The translations under genes and the position numbers were made by a program. The notes beneath the pieces were generated by a model, which did no database searches, was not told the DNA's origin, and worked only from the letters and a program-made list of their open reading frames with translations. Of a stretch of DNA of 9,350 nucleotides, positions 1 through 6,666 are shown one piece after another. Position 1 is the stretch's first letter. Each line of letters opens with the position of its first letter. The DNA comes from Bacteroidota bacterium. Its GTDB lineage: Bacteria > Bacteroidota > Bacteroidia > Cytophagales > Cyclobacteriaceae. The stretch spans positions 1-9,350 of the forward strand of contig JAEYXN010000079.1 in NCBI GenBank assembly GCA_023431285.1, read 5' to 3'.

Positions 1-1
1 C

Positions 2-2020
2 ATGAACGCCAACGGGAAGGAAACAAAAGCGCTTATCCAGTCGCTGAAAGATGCCGCTACGAAGATACTTAAACTCAATCCCGAGATTCCACAGGAAGCA
101 CAGGTAGCGCTGGATAATATCGCCAGCATGTCATTCCTCGTACATTTCCTTTCATCTAACCTGAACGTCGACGTTTCTGACAAACAAAAGATCCTCGAAA
201 CTCAAAATCTTGTGGACAGAGCGACTTTGTTGCTTCAGTATATGATGAAGGATATTCAGATGCTGGAGATCAAACATGAGATCCAGAAGAAAGTCCATAC
301 CGATATTGATCAGCAACAACGGGATTACTTTCTGCGTCAGCAGATCAAGGTACTCCAGGATGAACTTGGGTACGATGGCCCGGACAAGGAAGTAGAGAAG
401 CTGAGGAAGCGTGCCGAAAGCAAGAACTGGCCTAAGGCAGCGATGGAACATTTCAACCGTGAAGTTGACAAGCTCCTGCGCATCAATCCTATGGCGGCTG
501 AATATCCCGTAGCGATGAACTACGTGGAGTTTATGCTCGACCTTCCATGGAATGATTTTACCTCCGATGATTTTGACTTGCGTCGCGCAAGAAAGATCCT
601 CGATGAAGATCACTTCGGACTTGAGAAAGTAAAGACCCGTATCCTGGAATATCTCGCTGTGCTCAAGCTTAAGCAGGATATGAAAGGACCCATCCTTTGT
701 CTTTATGGTCCTCCCGGCGTAGGGAAAACTTCATTAGGTCGTTCAATAGCCAAAGCATTGCAGCGTAAATATGTGCGTATGTCTCTCGGCGGCGTTCACG
801 ACGAGGCTGAGATCCGCGGACACAGGAAAACATATGTCGGCGCAATGCCGGGTAAGATTCTTCAGAACATCAAGAAGTCGCAGTCGTCAAACCCTGTCTT
901 CATACTTGATGAAATTGATAAAGTAAAATCTGATTTCCGCGGCGATCCATCTTCAGCACTGCTGGAAGTACTGGACCCGGAACAGAATAACGCATTTGGG
1001 GACAACTATCTCGAGGTCGAATATGATTTATCGAAGGTGTTGTTCATCGCGACCGCCAACTCCCTCGATACAATTCATCCCGCGCTGCGCGATAGAATGG
1101 AGATCATTGAGATTACAGGCTATACGCAAGAGGAGAAGATCGAAATCGCCGTACAGCACCTTGTCCCGAAGCAGCTGAAAGAGCATGGTTTGAAATCATC
1201 TCAGGTTAAGCTGCCGAAAGCATCTATCGCCAAAGTGATCAACCATTATACTCGTGAATCGGGTGTGAGAAATCTTGAGCGGAAGATTGCTACCCTCGTA
1301 CGCAATGTCGCAAAGTCTGTGGCAATGGAAGAGGAGTATGAAAAAGTGATCACAGAAGACTCGGTAAGAAAAGTGCTGGGCGCAGAGATCTTCGATGAAG
1401 AACTGTATTCCGGTAATGATGTCGCGGGTGTTGTAACTGGCCTTGCCTGGACACAAGTCGGTGGAGAAATATTATTCGTTGAGTCAAGCTTAAACCGAGG
1501 CAAAGGGAATCTTACTCTCTCTGGTCAGCTCGGAGAAGTAATGAAAGAGTCAGCGATTGCAGCGTTGTCGTATCTGAAGTCGAATGCTGAAAGATTGAAC
1601 ATCGACCACCGTGTATTTCAGCAATATGACCTTCACGTTCACGTTCCCGCAGGTGCCGTACCCAAAGATGGCCCTTCAGCAGGGATCACAATCTTTACTT
1701 CACTGGCTTCGATCTATACGCAGAGAAAAATCAAATCGAAGCTTGCCATGACAGGCGAGATCACCCTTCGGGGAAAAGTTCTTCCTGTAGGTGGTATCAA
1801 AGAGAAGATCCTCGCAGCCAAACGTAGCGGCATTAAGGAAATAATTCTGAGCAACCGGAACAAGAGAGATATCGATGAAATCGAGAAACATTACCTCAAA
1901 GGGCTGGTGTTTCATTTCGTCGACAATGTGGATGAAGTAATCAATATTGCTTTGCTAAAGGATAAGGTAAAGGTGCCGATGCATTTTATCCTTACCGATC
2001 AGCGTCCGATCCTCAATTAA
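2..2020 (+). CDS. lon: Lon ATP-dependent protease, 3' part (5' end outside window)
   Basis: Lon is a cytoplasmic AAA+ serine protease that unfolds and degrades misfolded and regulatory proteins. The 672 visible residues hold the later part of the N-terminal substrate domain with its long helical segment (about 1-200), the AAA+ module with Walker A GPPGVGKT (236-243) and Walker B FILDEID (300-306), and the protease domain with the Ser-Lys dyad: Ser559 in DGPSAG and Lys602 in GGIKEK, 43 residues apart as in E. coli Lon. The frame is open to the window edge, and the methionine at base 2 is internal: roughly the first 150 residues of a normal Lon of about 800 are missing. All catalytic motifs are intact and the C-terminus looks normal. 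porQ follows after 18 nt in the same frame, suggesting cotranscription. Identification is secure from the motifs; the promoter and any heat-shock control lie outside the window. Confidence 0.97.
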   Translation: MNANGKETKALIQSLKDAATKILKLNPEIPQEAQVALDNIASMSFLVHFLSSNLNVDVSDKQKILETQNLVDRATLLLQYMMKDIQMLEIKHEIQKKVHTDIDQQQRDYFLRQQIKVLQDELGYDGPDKEVEKLRKRAESKNWPKAAMEHFNREVDKLLRINPMAAEYPVAMNYVEFMLDLPWNDFTSDDFDLRRARKILDEDHFGLEKVKTRILEYLAVLKLKQDMKGPILCLYGPPGVGKTSLGRSIAKALQRKYVRMSLGGVHDEAEIRGHRKTYVGAMPGKILQNIKKSQSSNPVFILDEIDKVKSDFRGDPSSALLEVLDPEQNNAFGDNYLEVEYDLSKVLFIATANSLDTIHPALRDRMEIIEITGYTQEEKIEIAVQHLVPKQLKEHGLKSSQVKLPKASIAKVINHYTRESGVRNLERKIATLVRNVAKSVAMEEEYEKVITEDSVRKVLGAEIFDEELYSGNDVAGVVTGLAWTQVGGEILFVESSLNRGKGNLTLSGQLGEVMKESAIAALSYLKSNAERLNIDHRVFQQYDLHVHVPAGAVPKDGPSAGITIFTSLASIYTQRKIKSKLAMTGEITLRGKVLPVGGIKEKILAAKRSGIKEIILSNRNKRDIDEIEKHYLKGLVFHFVDNVDEVINIALLKDKVKVPMHFILTDQRPILN

Positions 2021-2038
2021 AATAAACCTGATCAAATC

Positions 2039-3085
2039 TTGAAAGTGCTGTTGAATTGTCAATACAAATTCCCTGGCACTTTCTCCTTTCTCATTATTTT
2101 CCTTCTACTGAATTTATTATCGCGGCAAGCGATAGGGCAGGAGCTCCGCCGGACTGCTTTCACTTCTCAGAATGTTACCCCTTCAGCCAGGATAAACGGC
2201 ATGGGCGGCGTGAACGTATCACTTTCAGACCGTGATGTAAACACCTTTCTTCTGAACCCTGGAACGATTGGGGACTCACTAGTCGGCACGGCCTCTCTGA
2301 ATTATCAGTTTTATGTTGCTGACATTGGCCACGCCGCGTTCAGCTATCTCGCAAACCTTGGAAAGCTCGGTCCTGTGGCCTTCGCTGTCGATCATTTTTC
2401 CTATGGGAACATCGATGGATATGATGCTGCGGGGAATCCGTTGTCCGACTTCAAAGCGGCAGAGACAGCTCTCGTTATTTCGAAAAGCCACAGGGTAAAC
2501 AACTTCCGCCTGGGGCTTTCTCTAAAGGGAGCGTTCAGCTCACTCGCCGGTTACCGTTCATCAGCGTTGAGGGCTGACATCGGAGGTGTATTCATACATC
2601 CTGACCAGGATTTTCAGATTGGTATGGTATTAAAGAACGCGGGCGTCATATTATCCGATTATACAGGGACGAGTGATTCTGCGTTGCCAATCGACCTGCA
2701 GGTGGGGGCCACAATCAAACCAAAGCACATGCCTTTTCGTTTCTCTCTTACAGCCTACCGACTCATTCAGTCGAAGGCGGTTGACTATAGCGGGAACAGA
2801 CTTTCTTCTCCTACTTCTTTGCAGAAGGTTCTCAGGCATTTTAATTTTGGCGGAGAAGTATTGATCCACCGGAACGTCAACATTCTCCTTGGGTACAATT
2901 ACGGGATTCACCAGGAGTTGAAATTAGAGGACGCAGGGGGCAGCGCCGGAATCAGCTTCGGGTTTTCTGCAAGAATAAAATCACTGGAATTCGTTTTCAG
3001 CAGAAGAACAATGGTCGCAGGTAGCGCGGGGTACGCATTTACATTGTCAACCAATGCCGACAGGATTTTCCGTGGCGGCCGGTGA
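2039..3085 (+). CDS. porQ: Type IX secretion system outer-membrane protein PorQ
   Basis: The protein resembles PorQ, a beta-barrel outer-membrane protein of the PorV/FadL-like group needed by the Bacteroidota type IX secretion and gliding machinery; in Porphyromonas gingivalis, PorQ works with PorU, PorV and PorZ at the cell surface. Visible features are an N-terminal hydrophobic signal (about residues 15-33), the family-typical stretch SARINGMGGVNVSLSDRDVN at about 50-69 followed by a conserved LNPG, and repeated amphipathic strands with alternating aromatic residues to the C-terminus. The length of 348 residues is usual. No ATG exists before the conserved region, so the start must be TTG at 2039, GTG at 2045 or TTG at 2051; TTG 2039 gives the longest signal peptide with a basic N-region. 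No Shine-Dalgarno site is seen. The gene sits between lon and hslU with very short gaps. Family assignment is from recall of conserved motifs, so moderately high confidence. Confidence 0.82.
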   Translation: MKVLLNCQYKFPGTFSFLIIFLLLNLLSRQAIGQELRRTAFTSQNVTPSARINGMGGVNVSLSDRDVNTFLLNPGTIGDSLVGTASLNYQFYVADIGHAAFSYLANLGKLGPVAFAVDHFSYGNIDGYDAAGNPLSDFKAAETALVISKSHRVNNFRLGLSLKGAFSSLAGYRSSALRADIGGVFIHPDQDFQIGMVLKNAGVILSDYTGTSDSALPIDLQVGATIKPKHMPFRFSLTAYRLIQSKAVDYSGNRLSSPTSLQKVLRHFNFGGEVLIHRNVNILLGYNYGIHQELKLEDAGGSAGISFGFSARIKSLEFVFSRRTMVAGSAGYAFTLSTNADRIFRGGR

Positions 3086-3104
3086 CAAAAAACAGAACAA
3101 AATT

Positions 3105-4505
3105 ATGATGGATTTAAAATATTTAACACCACGCCAGATCGTAGAAGAACTGGATAAATATATTATCGGACAATATGAAGCAAAGCGTAATGTGGCGATC
3201 GCATTGCGTAACCGCTGGCGCCGCATGAGTGTCCAGAGCGACATTCAACAAGAGATTGTGCCGAATAACATTCTTATGATCGGTGCTACCGGTGTGGGAA
3301 AGACTGAGATTGCGCGACGTCTTGCCAGAATAGCGGATGCCCCGTTTGTTAAAGTGGAAGCATCGAAGTTCACTGAAGTCGGTTACGTGGGACGGGACGT
3401 GGAAAGCATGGTGCGCGACCTTGTGGAACAATCTGTAAACCTGGTGAAGAGCCAGAAGAAAGAACAGGTGAAAGAGAAGGCAGAACAAGCGGTTGAAGAC
3501 ATCATCCTTGACGCCCTAATCCCGCCGATGCGACAGTCGTCTTCGCGTACTACTCCTGAATATACAGGAAGCAGCACGAGTGATATGCCGGACAACGACC
3601 TTGAGCTCAATGAAAAAACACGTCAGCACTTCCGTGAGAAGATCCGCAGAGGAGAATTGGAAGAACGCAAGATCGAAATCAATATCAAAGGTTCCGGTGG
3701 TGGAAACGTAGGCATGGTAGGCGCGGGAATGATGGACGAAGTGTCCATGATGAACCTGCAGGAAATGCTTAACGGTATGATGCCGAAGAAAAGCAAGAAA
3801 CGCAAAGTGACTGTCGCGGAAGCAAGAAGAATTCTCCTCGAGGAAGAAGCTGCAAAACTCATTGATATGGATGAGGTGAAGGAAGAGGCGATACGCAAGG
3901 CTGAAGACGCGGGAATTATATTTATCGATGAGATAGATAAAATCGCCAGTGGCGGAAAGAAAGGTGGGGGAGGCCCGGATGTTTCCCGTGAAGGTGTGCA
4001 GCGCGACCTGTTGCCTATTGTTGAAGGAAGCACTGTCAATACAAAGTATGGCTCTATAAAGACTGATCACGTTCTCTTTATCGCAGCTGGTGCATTCCAC
4101 ATTGCAAAACCTAGTGACCTGATCCCCGAACTCCAGGGAAGATTTCCAATTCGCGTGGAGCTGGAGAATCTCACTAAAGATGATTTTGTAAGAATACTTC
4201 GTGAGCCACGGAACGCGCTGACCAAACAATACCAGGCGCTTTTTGATGCGGAAGGAGTCGTAGTCAGTTTCCTGGATGACGCTATCGAGGAAATTGCCAA
4301 CACTGCGTTCGTAATAAACGCCGAGGTGGAAAACATCGGTGCGAGAAGACTGCACACAGTGATGAGCAAACTCCTGAATGAGTTTCTTTTCGACGTGCCT
4401 GACAAGATCGGCCCGAACGCACGAATAGAAGTCTCCGCTCAAATGGTGAAAGACAAACTGTCAACCCTCATCAAGAACAGGGATCTGAGTGAATATATTC
4501 TTTGA
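3105..4505 (+). CDS. hslU: ATP-dependent protease ATPase subunit HslU (ClpY)
   Basis: HslU is the AAA+ unfoldase ring that feeds substrates into the HslV peptidase. Counting from base 3105, the protein has the HslU-typical start LTPRQIVEELDKYIIGQ, Walker A GATGVGKT (60-67), an intermediate I-domain (about 110-240) with a Gly/Met-rich segment, Walker B IIFIDEID (271-278), the ELQGRFPIRVEL sensor region, and the C-terminal DLSEYIL, equivalent to the tail that docks into HslV. The 466 residues are normal for the family. An upstream in-frame ATG at 3054 would overlap porQ by 32 nt and add 17 residues unlike HslU, so I chose ATG 3105 (ATG 3108 is equally possible), 19 nt after the porQ stop. No hslV lies within the window, unlike the hslVU pair of E. 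coli. The DUF4421 gene overlaps the stop codon. Confidence 0.96.
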   Translation: MMDLKYLTPRQIVEELDKYIIGQYEAKRNVAIALRNRWRRMSVQSDIQQEIVPNNILMIGATGVGKTEIARRLARIADAPFVKVEASKFTEVGYVGRDVESMVRDLVEQSVNLVKSQKKEQVKEKAEQAVEDIILDALIPPMRQSSSRTTPEYTGSSTSDMPDNDLELNEKTRQHFREKIRRGELEERKIEINIKGSGGGNVGMVGAGMMDEVSMMNLQEMLNGMMPKKSKKRKVTVAEARRILLEEEAAKLIDMDEVKEEAIRKAEDAGIIFIDEIDKIASGGKKGGGGPDVSREGVQRDLLPIVEGSTVNTKYGSIKTDHVLFIAAGAFHIAKPSDLIPELQGRFPIRVELENLTKDDFVRILREPRNALTKQYQALFDAEGVVVSFLDDAIEEIANTAFVINAEVENIGARRLHTVMSKLLNEFLFDVPDKIGPNARIEVSAQMVKDKLSTLIKNRDLSEYIL

Positions 4506-5554
4506 TGAAGTATTATCTCTTCGCGGTTGCTCTTTCGCTGTCATTTGCTGCAGTAGCTCAGCAGGAAGGCAATATTTCGGTAGCACCGGGAAGAGAAACC
4601 CGAAGCCAGTACATTAAAAGTTATCCTGACAAATTTTTCATCTGGCCTGTTCTCAAGCAGCGAAAGCTTGATTTCGACCTGAAGAATGTTGAAGGAGAGG
4701 AGCAAACCCTGCAGTACCGTACCAACAAGCCTTACAGCCTCGGTGTGGGAATGTATCTCTTTGAGCTGGGCTTCGAGATCGCTTTTGCTATTCCTCTCGA
4801 TGAACAGAGTAAAAGAATTTACGGCGAGTCTGAATCTCGCGATGTACAATTGAACGTGCTCGGCAGAAGATGGGGCGCCGATCTTTTCTATCAACGCTAC
4901 TCCGGATTTTACATAGATGATACCAAAAATGTCGTCCCGGCAAGCATGCCCTATCCGCAACGGCCTGATATCATTACAAGAAACCTCGGTTTATCTGTTA
5001 ACAGGATCTTCAATCATAATAAGTTTTCGTTTCGCTCTGCCTACAACTTTGTAGACAGACAGCTTACCAGCGCCGGATCGTTCATCGTGTTCGCTTCTTT
5101 CGACAACATCCTTACAAAAGGCGACTCGGCAATCATCGGCAGCGCGCATGCGGAAAACTTTCAAACGGCCTCGCAGGTCAGAAGTATCCGGAGCAGTAAC
5201 CTTGGCGTCGCGCCAGGATATACGTACAGTCTGATCTACAAAGGATTTTTTATCAATGGTACACTGGCCATCGGCCCCGCACACAACTGGATGACGTATG
5301 AACTGGAGGATGGTACTGACGACAGCAGATTAAGATTCAGTGCCATGGTGACCGCGCGAATTGCCTTGGGCTACAATGGGGATCGCATCTTCGGCGGACT
5401 GACTTTTTCCAATCAGGGAAGAAATGTCAAGTTTGAGAATGTGCAGCTTTCAAATTCGCAGAGCGCGTTCAAGATCCTGGTGGGCTACAGGTTCGGCGAG
5501 ACCGGTATCCTCACCAAACGGATCTGGGATATCCCTCAGAAGTTGTTCAATTAA
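4505..5554 (+). CDS. DUF4421 family exported protein, function unknown
   Basis: The 349-residue protein matches what I recall of the DUF4421 family of Bacteroidota. Residues 1-19 form a signal peptide ending AVA before QQEG, so the protein is exported. The mature part opens with the family-like YIKSYPDKFFIWP (about 36-48). It continues with alternating hydrophobic/polar strands and aromatic-rich segments such as SLGVGMYLFELGFEIAFAIP and KFSFRSAYNF, and ends with a GYRFG-type strand. This is consistent with an outer-membrane beta-barrel. No catalytic motif is visible. Translation most likely begins at ATG 4505, whose A is the last base of the hslU TGA (TGATG), a sign of translational coupling; an in-frame TTG lies one codon upstream. 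The gene is the last of the lon-porQ-hslU row and ends tail to tail with the SixA-like gene. The family call is fairly secure; the function is unknown and the barrel topology is inferred. Confidence 0.85.
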   Translation: MKYYLFAVALSLSFAAVAQQEGNISVAPGRETRSQYIKSYPDKFFIWPVLKQRKLDFDLKNVEGEEQTLQYRTNKPYSLGVGMYLFELGFEIAFAIPLDEQSKRIYGESESRDVQLNVLGRRWGADLFYQRYSGFYIDDTKNVVPASMPYPQRPDIITRNLGLSVNRIFNHNKFSFRSAYNFVDRQLTSAGSFIVFASFDNILTKGDSAIIGSAHAENFQTASQVRSIRSSNLGVAPGYTYSLIYKGFFINGTLAIGPAHNWMTYELEDGTDDSRLRFSAMVTARIALGYNGDRIFGGLTFSNQGRNVKFENVQLSNSQSAFKILVGYRFGETGILTKRIWDIPQKLFN

Positions 5555-6051
5555 CTGATGTTCTTCGGATAGTCGAACAGAATCAGTGAACCCGTTCCTG
5601 GTGCAATGTCTTTCCAATGTGTTATCGGAAGAGTGAAATGAACAACACCCGCGGTGGGTACATTGTCAACGTACGCGCGTTCATTCATCAGTGCATTCAC
5701 AAAATCAGTTAATCCCGGATTGTGCCCGAATATCACGACAGTGTCGTGCTTGTCCTTGAGTTCGCCAAGGACTTTGAAGATGGTATCATCCCCTGCGTGA
5801 TAGAGTCGTCGATCAGTAGTAATATCTCCTTTTGGATAACCTAAAACTTCGGCTATCCTTTTCGCCGTTGACAGTGCCCGTTTCGCCGGACTTGAGTACA
5901 GCAGATTTGGTTTTACGCCCCGCTCCTTTAACCGTCGTCCCATTTCCGGCGCATCCCGCTTGCCGCGATCATTCAGCGGCCTCTCAAAATCACTGAGGTC
6001 CTCGTTATCCCAACTGGACTTGGCATGTCTGACCACAAATAAGTTCTTCAT
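5551..6051 (-). CDS. SixA-like phosphohistidine phosphatase (histidine phosphatase superfamily)
   Basis: This is a small 166-residue cytosolic enzyme of the branch-2-like histidine phosphatase (phosphoglycerate-mutase fold) group closest to SixA, which removes phosphate from phosphohistidine in phosphorelay or PTS proteins. The sequence shows the RHAKSSW motif with the catalytic His9 next to Arg8, the SSPAKRA motif with Arg58, and the second histidine, His110, in GHNPGLTDF. No signal peptide is present, and the length is typical. The start ATG at 6051 directly precedes the NLFVVRHAK strand, so it is well placed. The gene stands alone, converging on the DUF4421 gene; the two stop codons lie inside one TTAA. 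The real substrate in this organism cannot be read from sequence; SixA assignments outside Proteobacteria are family-level only. Confidence 0.92.
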   Translation of the reverse strand: MKNLFVVRHAKSSWDNEDLSDFERPLNDRGKRDAPEMGRRLKERGVKPNLLYSSPAKRALSTAKRIAEVLGYPKGDITTDRRLYHAGDDTIFKVLGELKDKHDTVVIFGHNPGLTDFVNALMNERAYVDNVPTAGVVHFTLPITHWKDIAPGTGSLILFDYPKNIS

Positions 6052-6320
6052 ATCAGTTCAGGTTCTGACTACAAGCTAATCAGAAAAAGCAATGGTATTT
6101 AACTTTGATTATCCTGAACCAAAATCGTATATTCATCATGCTTCAGCAGTGCTTCAGTATAGCAAAAGCATCCTTACTCCGTCGTCCATCCGTATCAACT
6201 CCAAAGTACATCCGAAGTAACAACGCCTCTATAGGGACGAATGAGATATGGCGTGAGAACGGAAGACGGGCAATGTTTGATGGGATAGGGTATGCTGTGT
6301 CAGGGCAGGTGAGCCCGTCC
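6052..6320. other. Gene-free stretch upstream of the repeat modules
   Basis: I see no convincing gene here. The part next to 6051 must hold the promoter of the SixA-like gene, but no clear TTTG / TAnnTTTG pair stands out on the minus strand. On the plus strand there is an isolated TAACTTTG (6100-6107) matching the Bacteroidota -7 box, without a -33 partner and with no plausible gene after it. Two near-identical 11-nt units beginning CTTCAG (6141-6151, 6152-6162) and a degenerate 11-nt array (6175-6218) follow. Open frames across it are short and read into GC-rich repeats in several frames, so they are unlikely to be coding. Confidence 0.6.
6175..6218. repeat. Degenerate 11-nt tandem array, four units
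   Basis: Four consecutive 11-nt units can be aligned: TACTCCGTCGT, CCATCCGTATC, AACTCCAAAGT and ACATCCGAAGT. All share TCC at unit positions 4-6, and most share CCG and a closing GT. The period is not a multiple of three, which argues against a coding origin. The array lies about 100 nt before the first GCCGGT module. No function is known to me. Confidence 0.55.
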
Positions 6321-6418
6321 GCCGGTCGGCCAGTCAGCCGGTCTGCCGGTTGTGGAGTGATCAAACCTACACGAGGATATACCGGGTTGTTGTAGAAGGC
6401 AGCGGGCCCACTTCTATA
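6321..6418 (+). repeat. Composite intergenic repeat module, copy A
   Basis: The module starts with four 8-nt units, GCCGGTCG, GCCAGTCA, GCCGGTCT and GCCGGTTG (6321-6352). Directly after comes box 1, TGGAGTGATCAAA (6353-6365), then a 21-nt unshared spacer, then box 2 (6387-6418), which begins TTGTTGTAGAAGG and ends ACTTCTATA. Copy B, 105 nt downstream, repeats the same order with few differences. The pattern suggests a dispersed or duplicated noncoding element rather than a gene. Confidence 0.75.
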
Positions 6419-6425
6419 AGAGGCC

Positions 6426-6547
6426 GCCGGTCTGCCGGTCTGCCGGTCAGCCGGTTTTGGAGTAATCAAAGCTTAGAGGAGGATCCATCTCCCTTAAGGC
6501 ATCCCGTGCGGAATTGTTGTAAGAAGGGCAGCGAGCTTACTTCTATA
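6426..6547 (+). repeat. Composite intergenic repeat module, copy B
   Basis: Copy B has four 8-nt units, GCCGGTCT, GCCGGTCT, GCCGGTCA and GCCGGTTT (6426-6457), then box 1 TGGAGTAATCAAA (6458-6470; one change from copy A), an unrelated 43-nt spacer, and box 2 (6514-6547), which begins TTGTTGTAAGAAGG and ends ACTTCTATA. Box 2 differs from copy A by two inserted bases and a few substitutions. Spacers differ in length and sequence (21 against 43 nt) while the boxes are kept, so the boxes may be what is under constraint, or the spacers were replaced. Confidence 0.75.
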
Positions 6548-6557
6548 GATGACTCCT

Positions 6558-6585
6558 CGACTGGCCGCCCGGCTGACCGGCAGAC
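6558..6585 (-). repeat. Inverted copy of the 8-nt repeat block (17-bp perfect inverted repeat)
   Basis: Read on the minus strand this block is again made of 8-nt units (GCCGGTCA, GCCGGGCG, GCCAGTCG). Bases 6569-6585 are the exact reverse complement of 6438-6454 in copy B, a 17-bp perfect inverted repeat with 114 nt between the arms. In single-stranded DNA or RNA it could fold copy B's spacer and box 2 into a large loop. Confidence 0.8.
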
Positions 6586-6608
6586 TTAAGACGCCTCCGC
6601 AACTGGCT

Positions 6609-6624
6609 GCCAGGCCCGCCTGGC
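6609..6624. repeat. Short GC-rich palindrome
   Basis: GCCAGGC (6609-6615) and GCCTGGC (6618-6624) form a 7-bp perfect inverted repeat around a CC. It is flanked on both sides by CTGGCTG-like bases and lies just upstream of the putative acyltransferase promoter. There is no T-tract, so it is not an intrinsic terminator; it could be an operator-like site or part of the repeat element. Confidence 0.5.
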
Positions 6625-6630
6625 TGACCC

Positions 6631-6661
6631 TTCGCAGCTCTGCAACGTTTTGCTATCTTCG
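6631..6661 (+). promoter_or_regulatory. Candidate Bacteroidota-type promoter for the acyltransferase gene
   Basis: TTCG (6631-6634), 19 nt, then TATCTTCG (6654-6661) fits the phylum consensus TTTG - about 19 - TAnnTTTG with one mismatch in each box, at the correct spacing. The -7 box ends only 5 nt before the ATG at 6667, so a transcript from it would be nearly or fully leaderless. This would explain the missing ribosome binding site. Confidence 0.45.
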
Positions 6662-6666
6662 CGCGA

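Noticed and set aside
2..4. ATG at the window start as the true Lon start
   Set aside because: The protein would lack most of the N-terminal domain found in all Lon proteases; the frame is open to the edge, so this is an internal methionine.
3054..3104. Longer HslU beginning at ATG 3054
   Set aside because: The 17 extra residues overlap the end of porQ and do not resemble the HslU N-terminus, whereas ATG 3105/3108 lies right before the conserved start.
3516..4442. Long minus-strand open frame inside hslU
   Set aside because: It lies fully antisense to a well-conserved gene and its translation is Cys/His/Phe-rich without domain features, typical of a shadow frame.
6100..6107. TAACTTTG as a promoter -7 box on the plus strand
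   Set aside because: It matches TAnnTTTG, but no TTTG lies at the needed upstream distance and no believable gene follows.
6052..6130. Promoter of the SixA-like gene on the minus strand (TTTG, 22 nt, TACCATTG)
   Set aside because: The spacing is at the limit and the second box has a mismatch; too weak to list as a feature.
6321..6585. CRISPR array
   Set aside because: The repeat units are 8 nt without regular unique spacers, and no cas genes are present.
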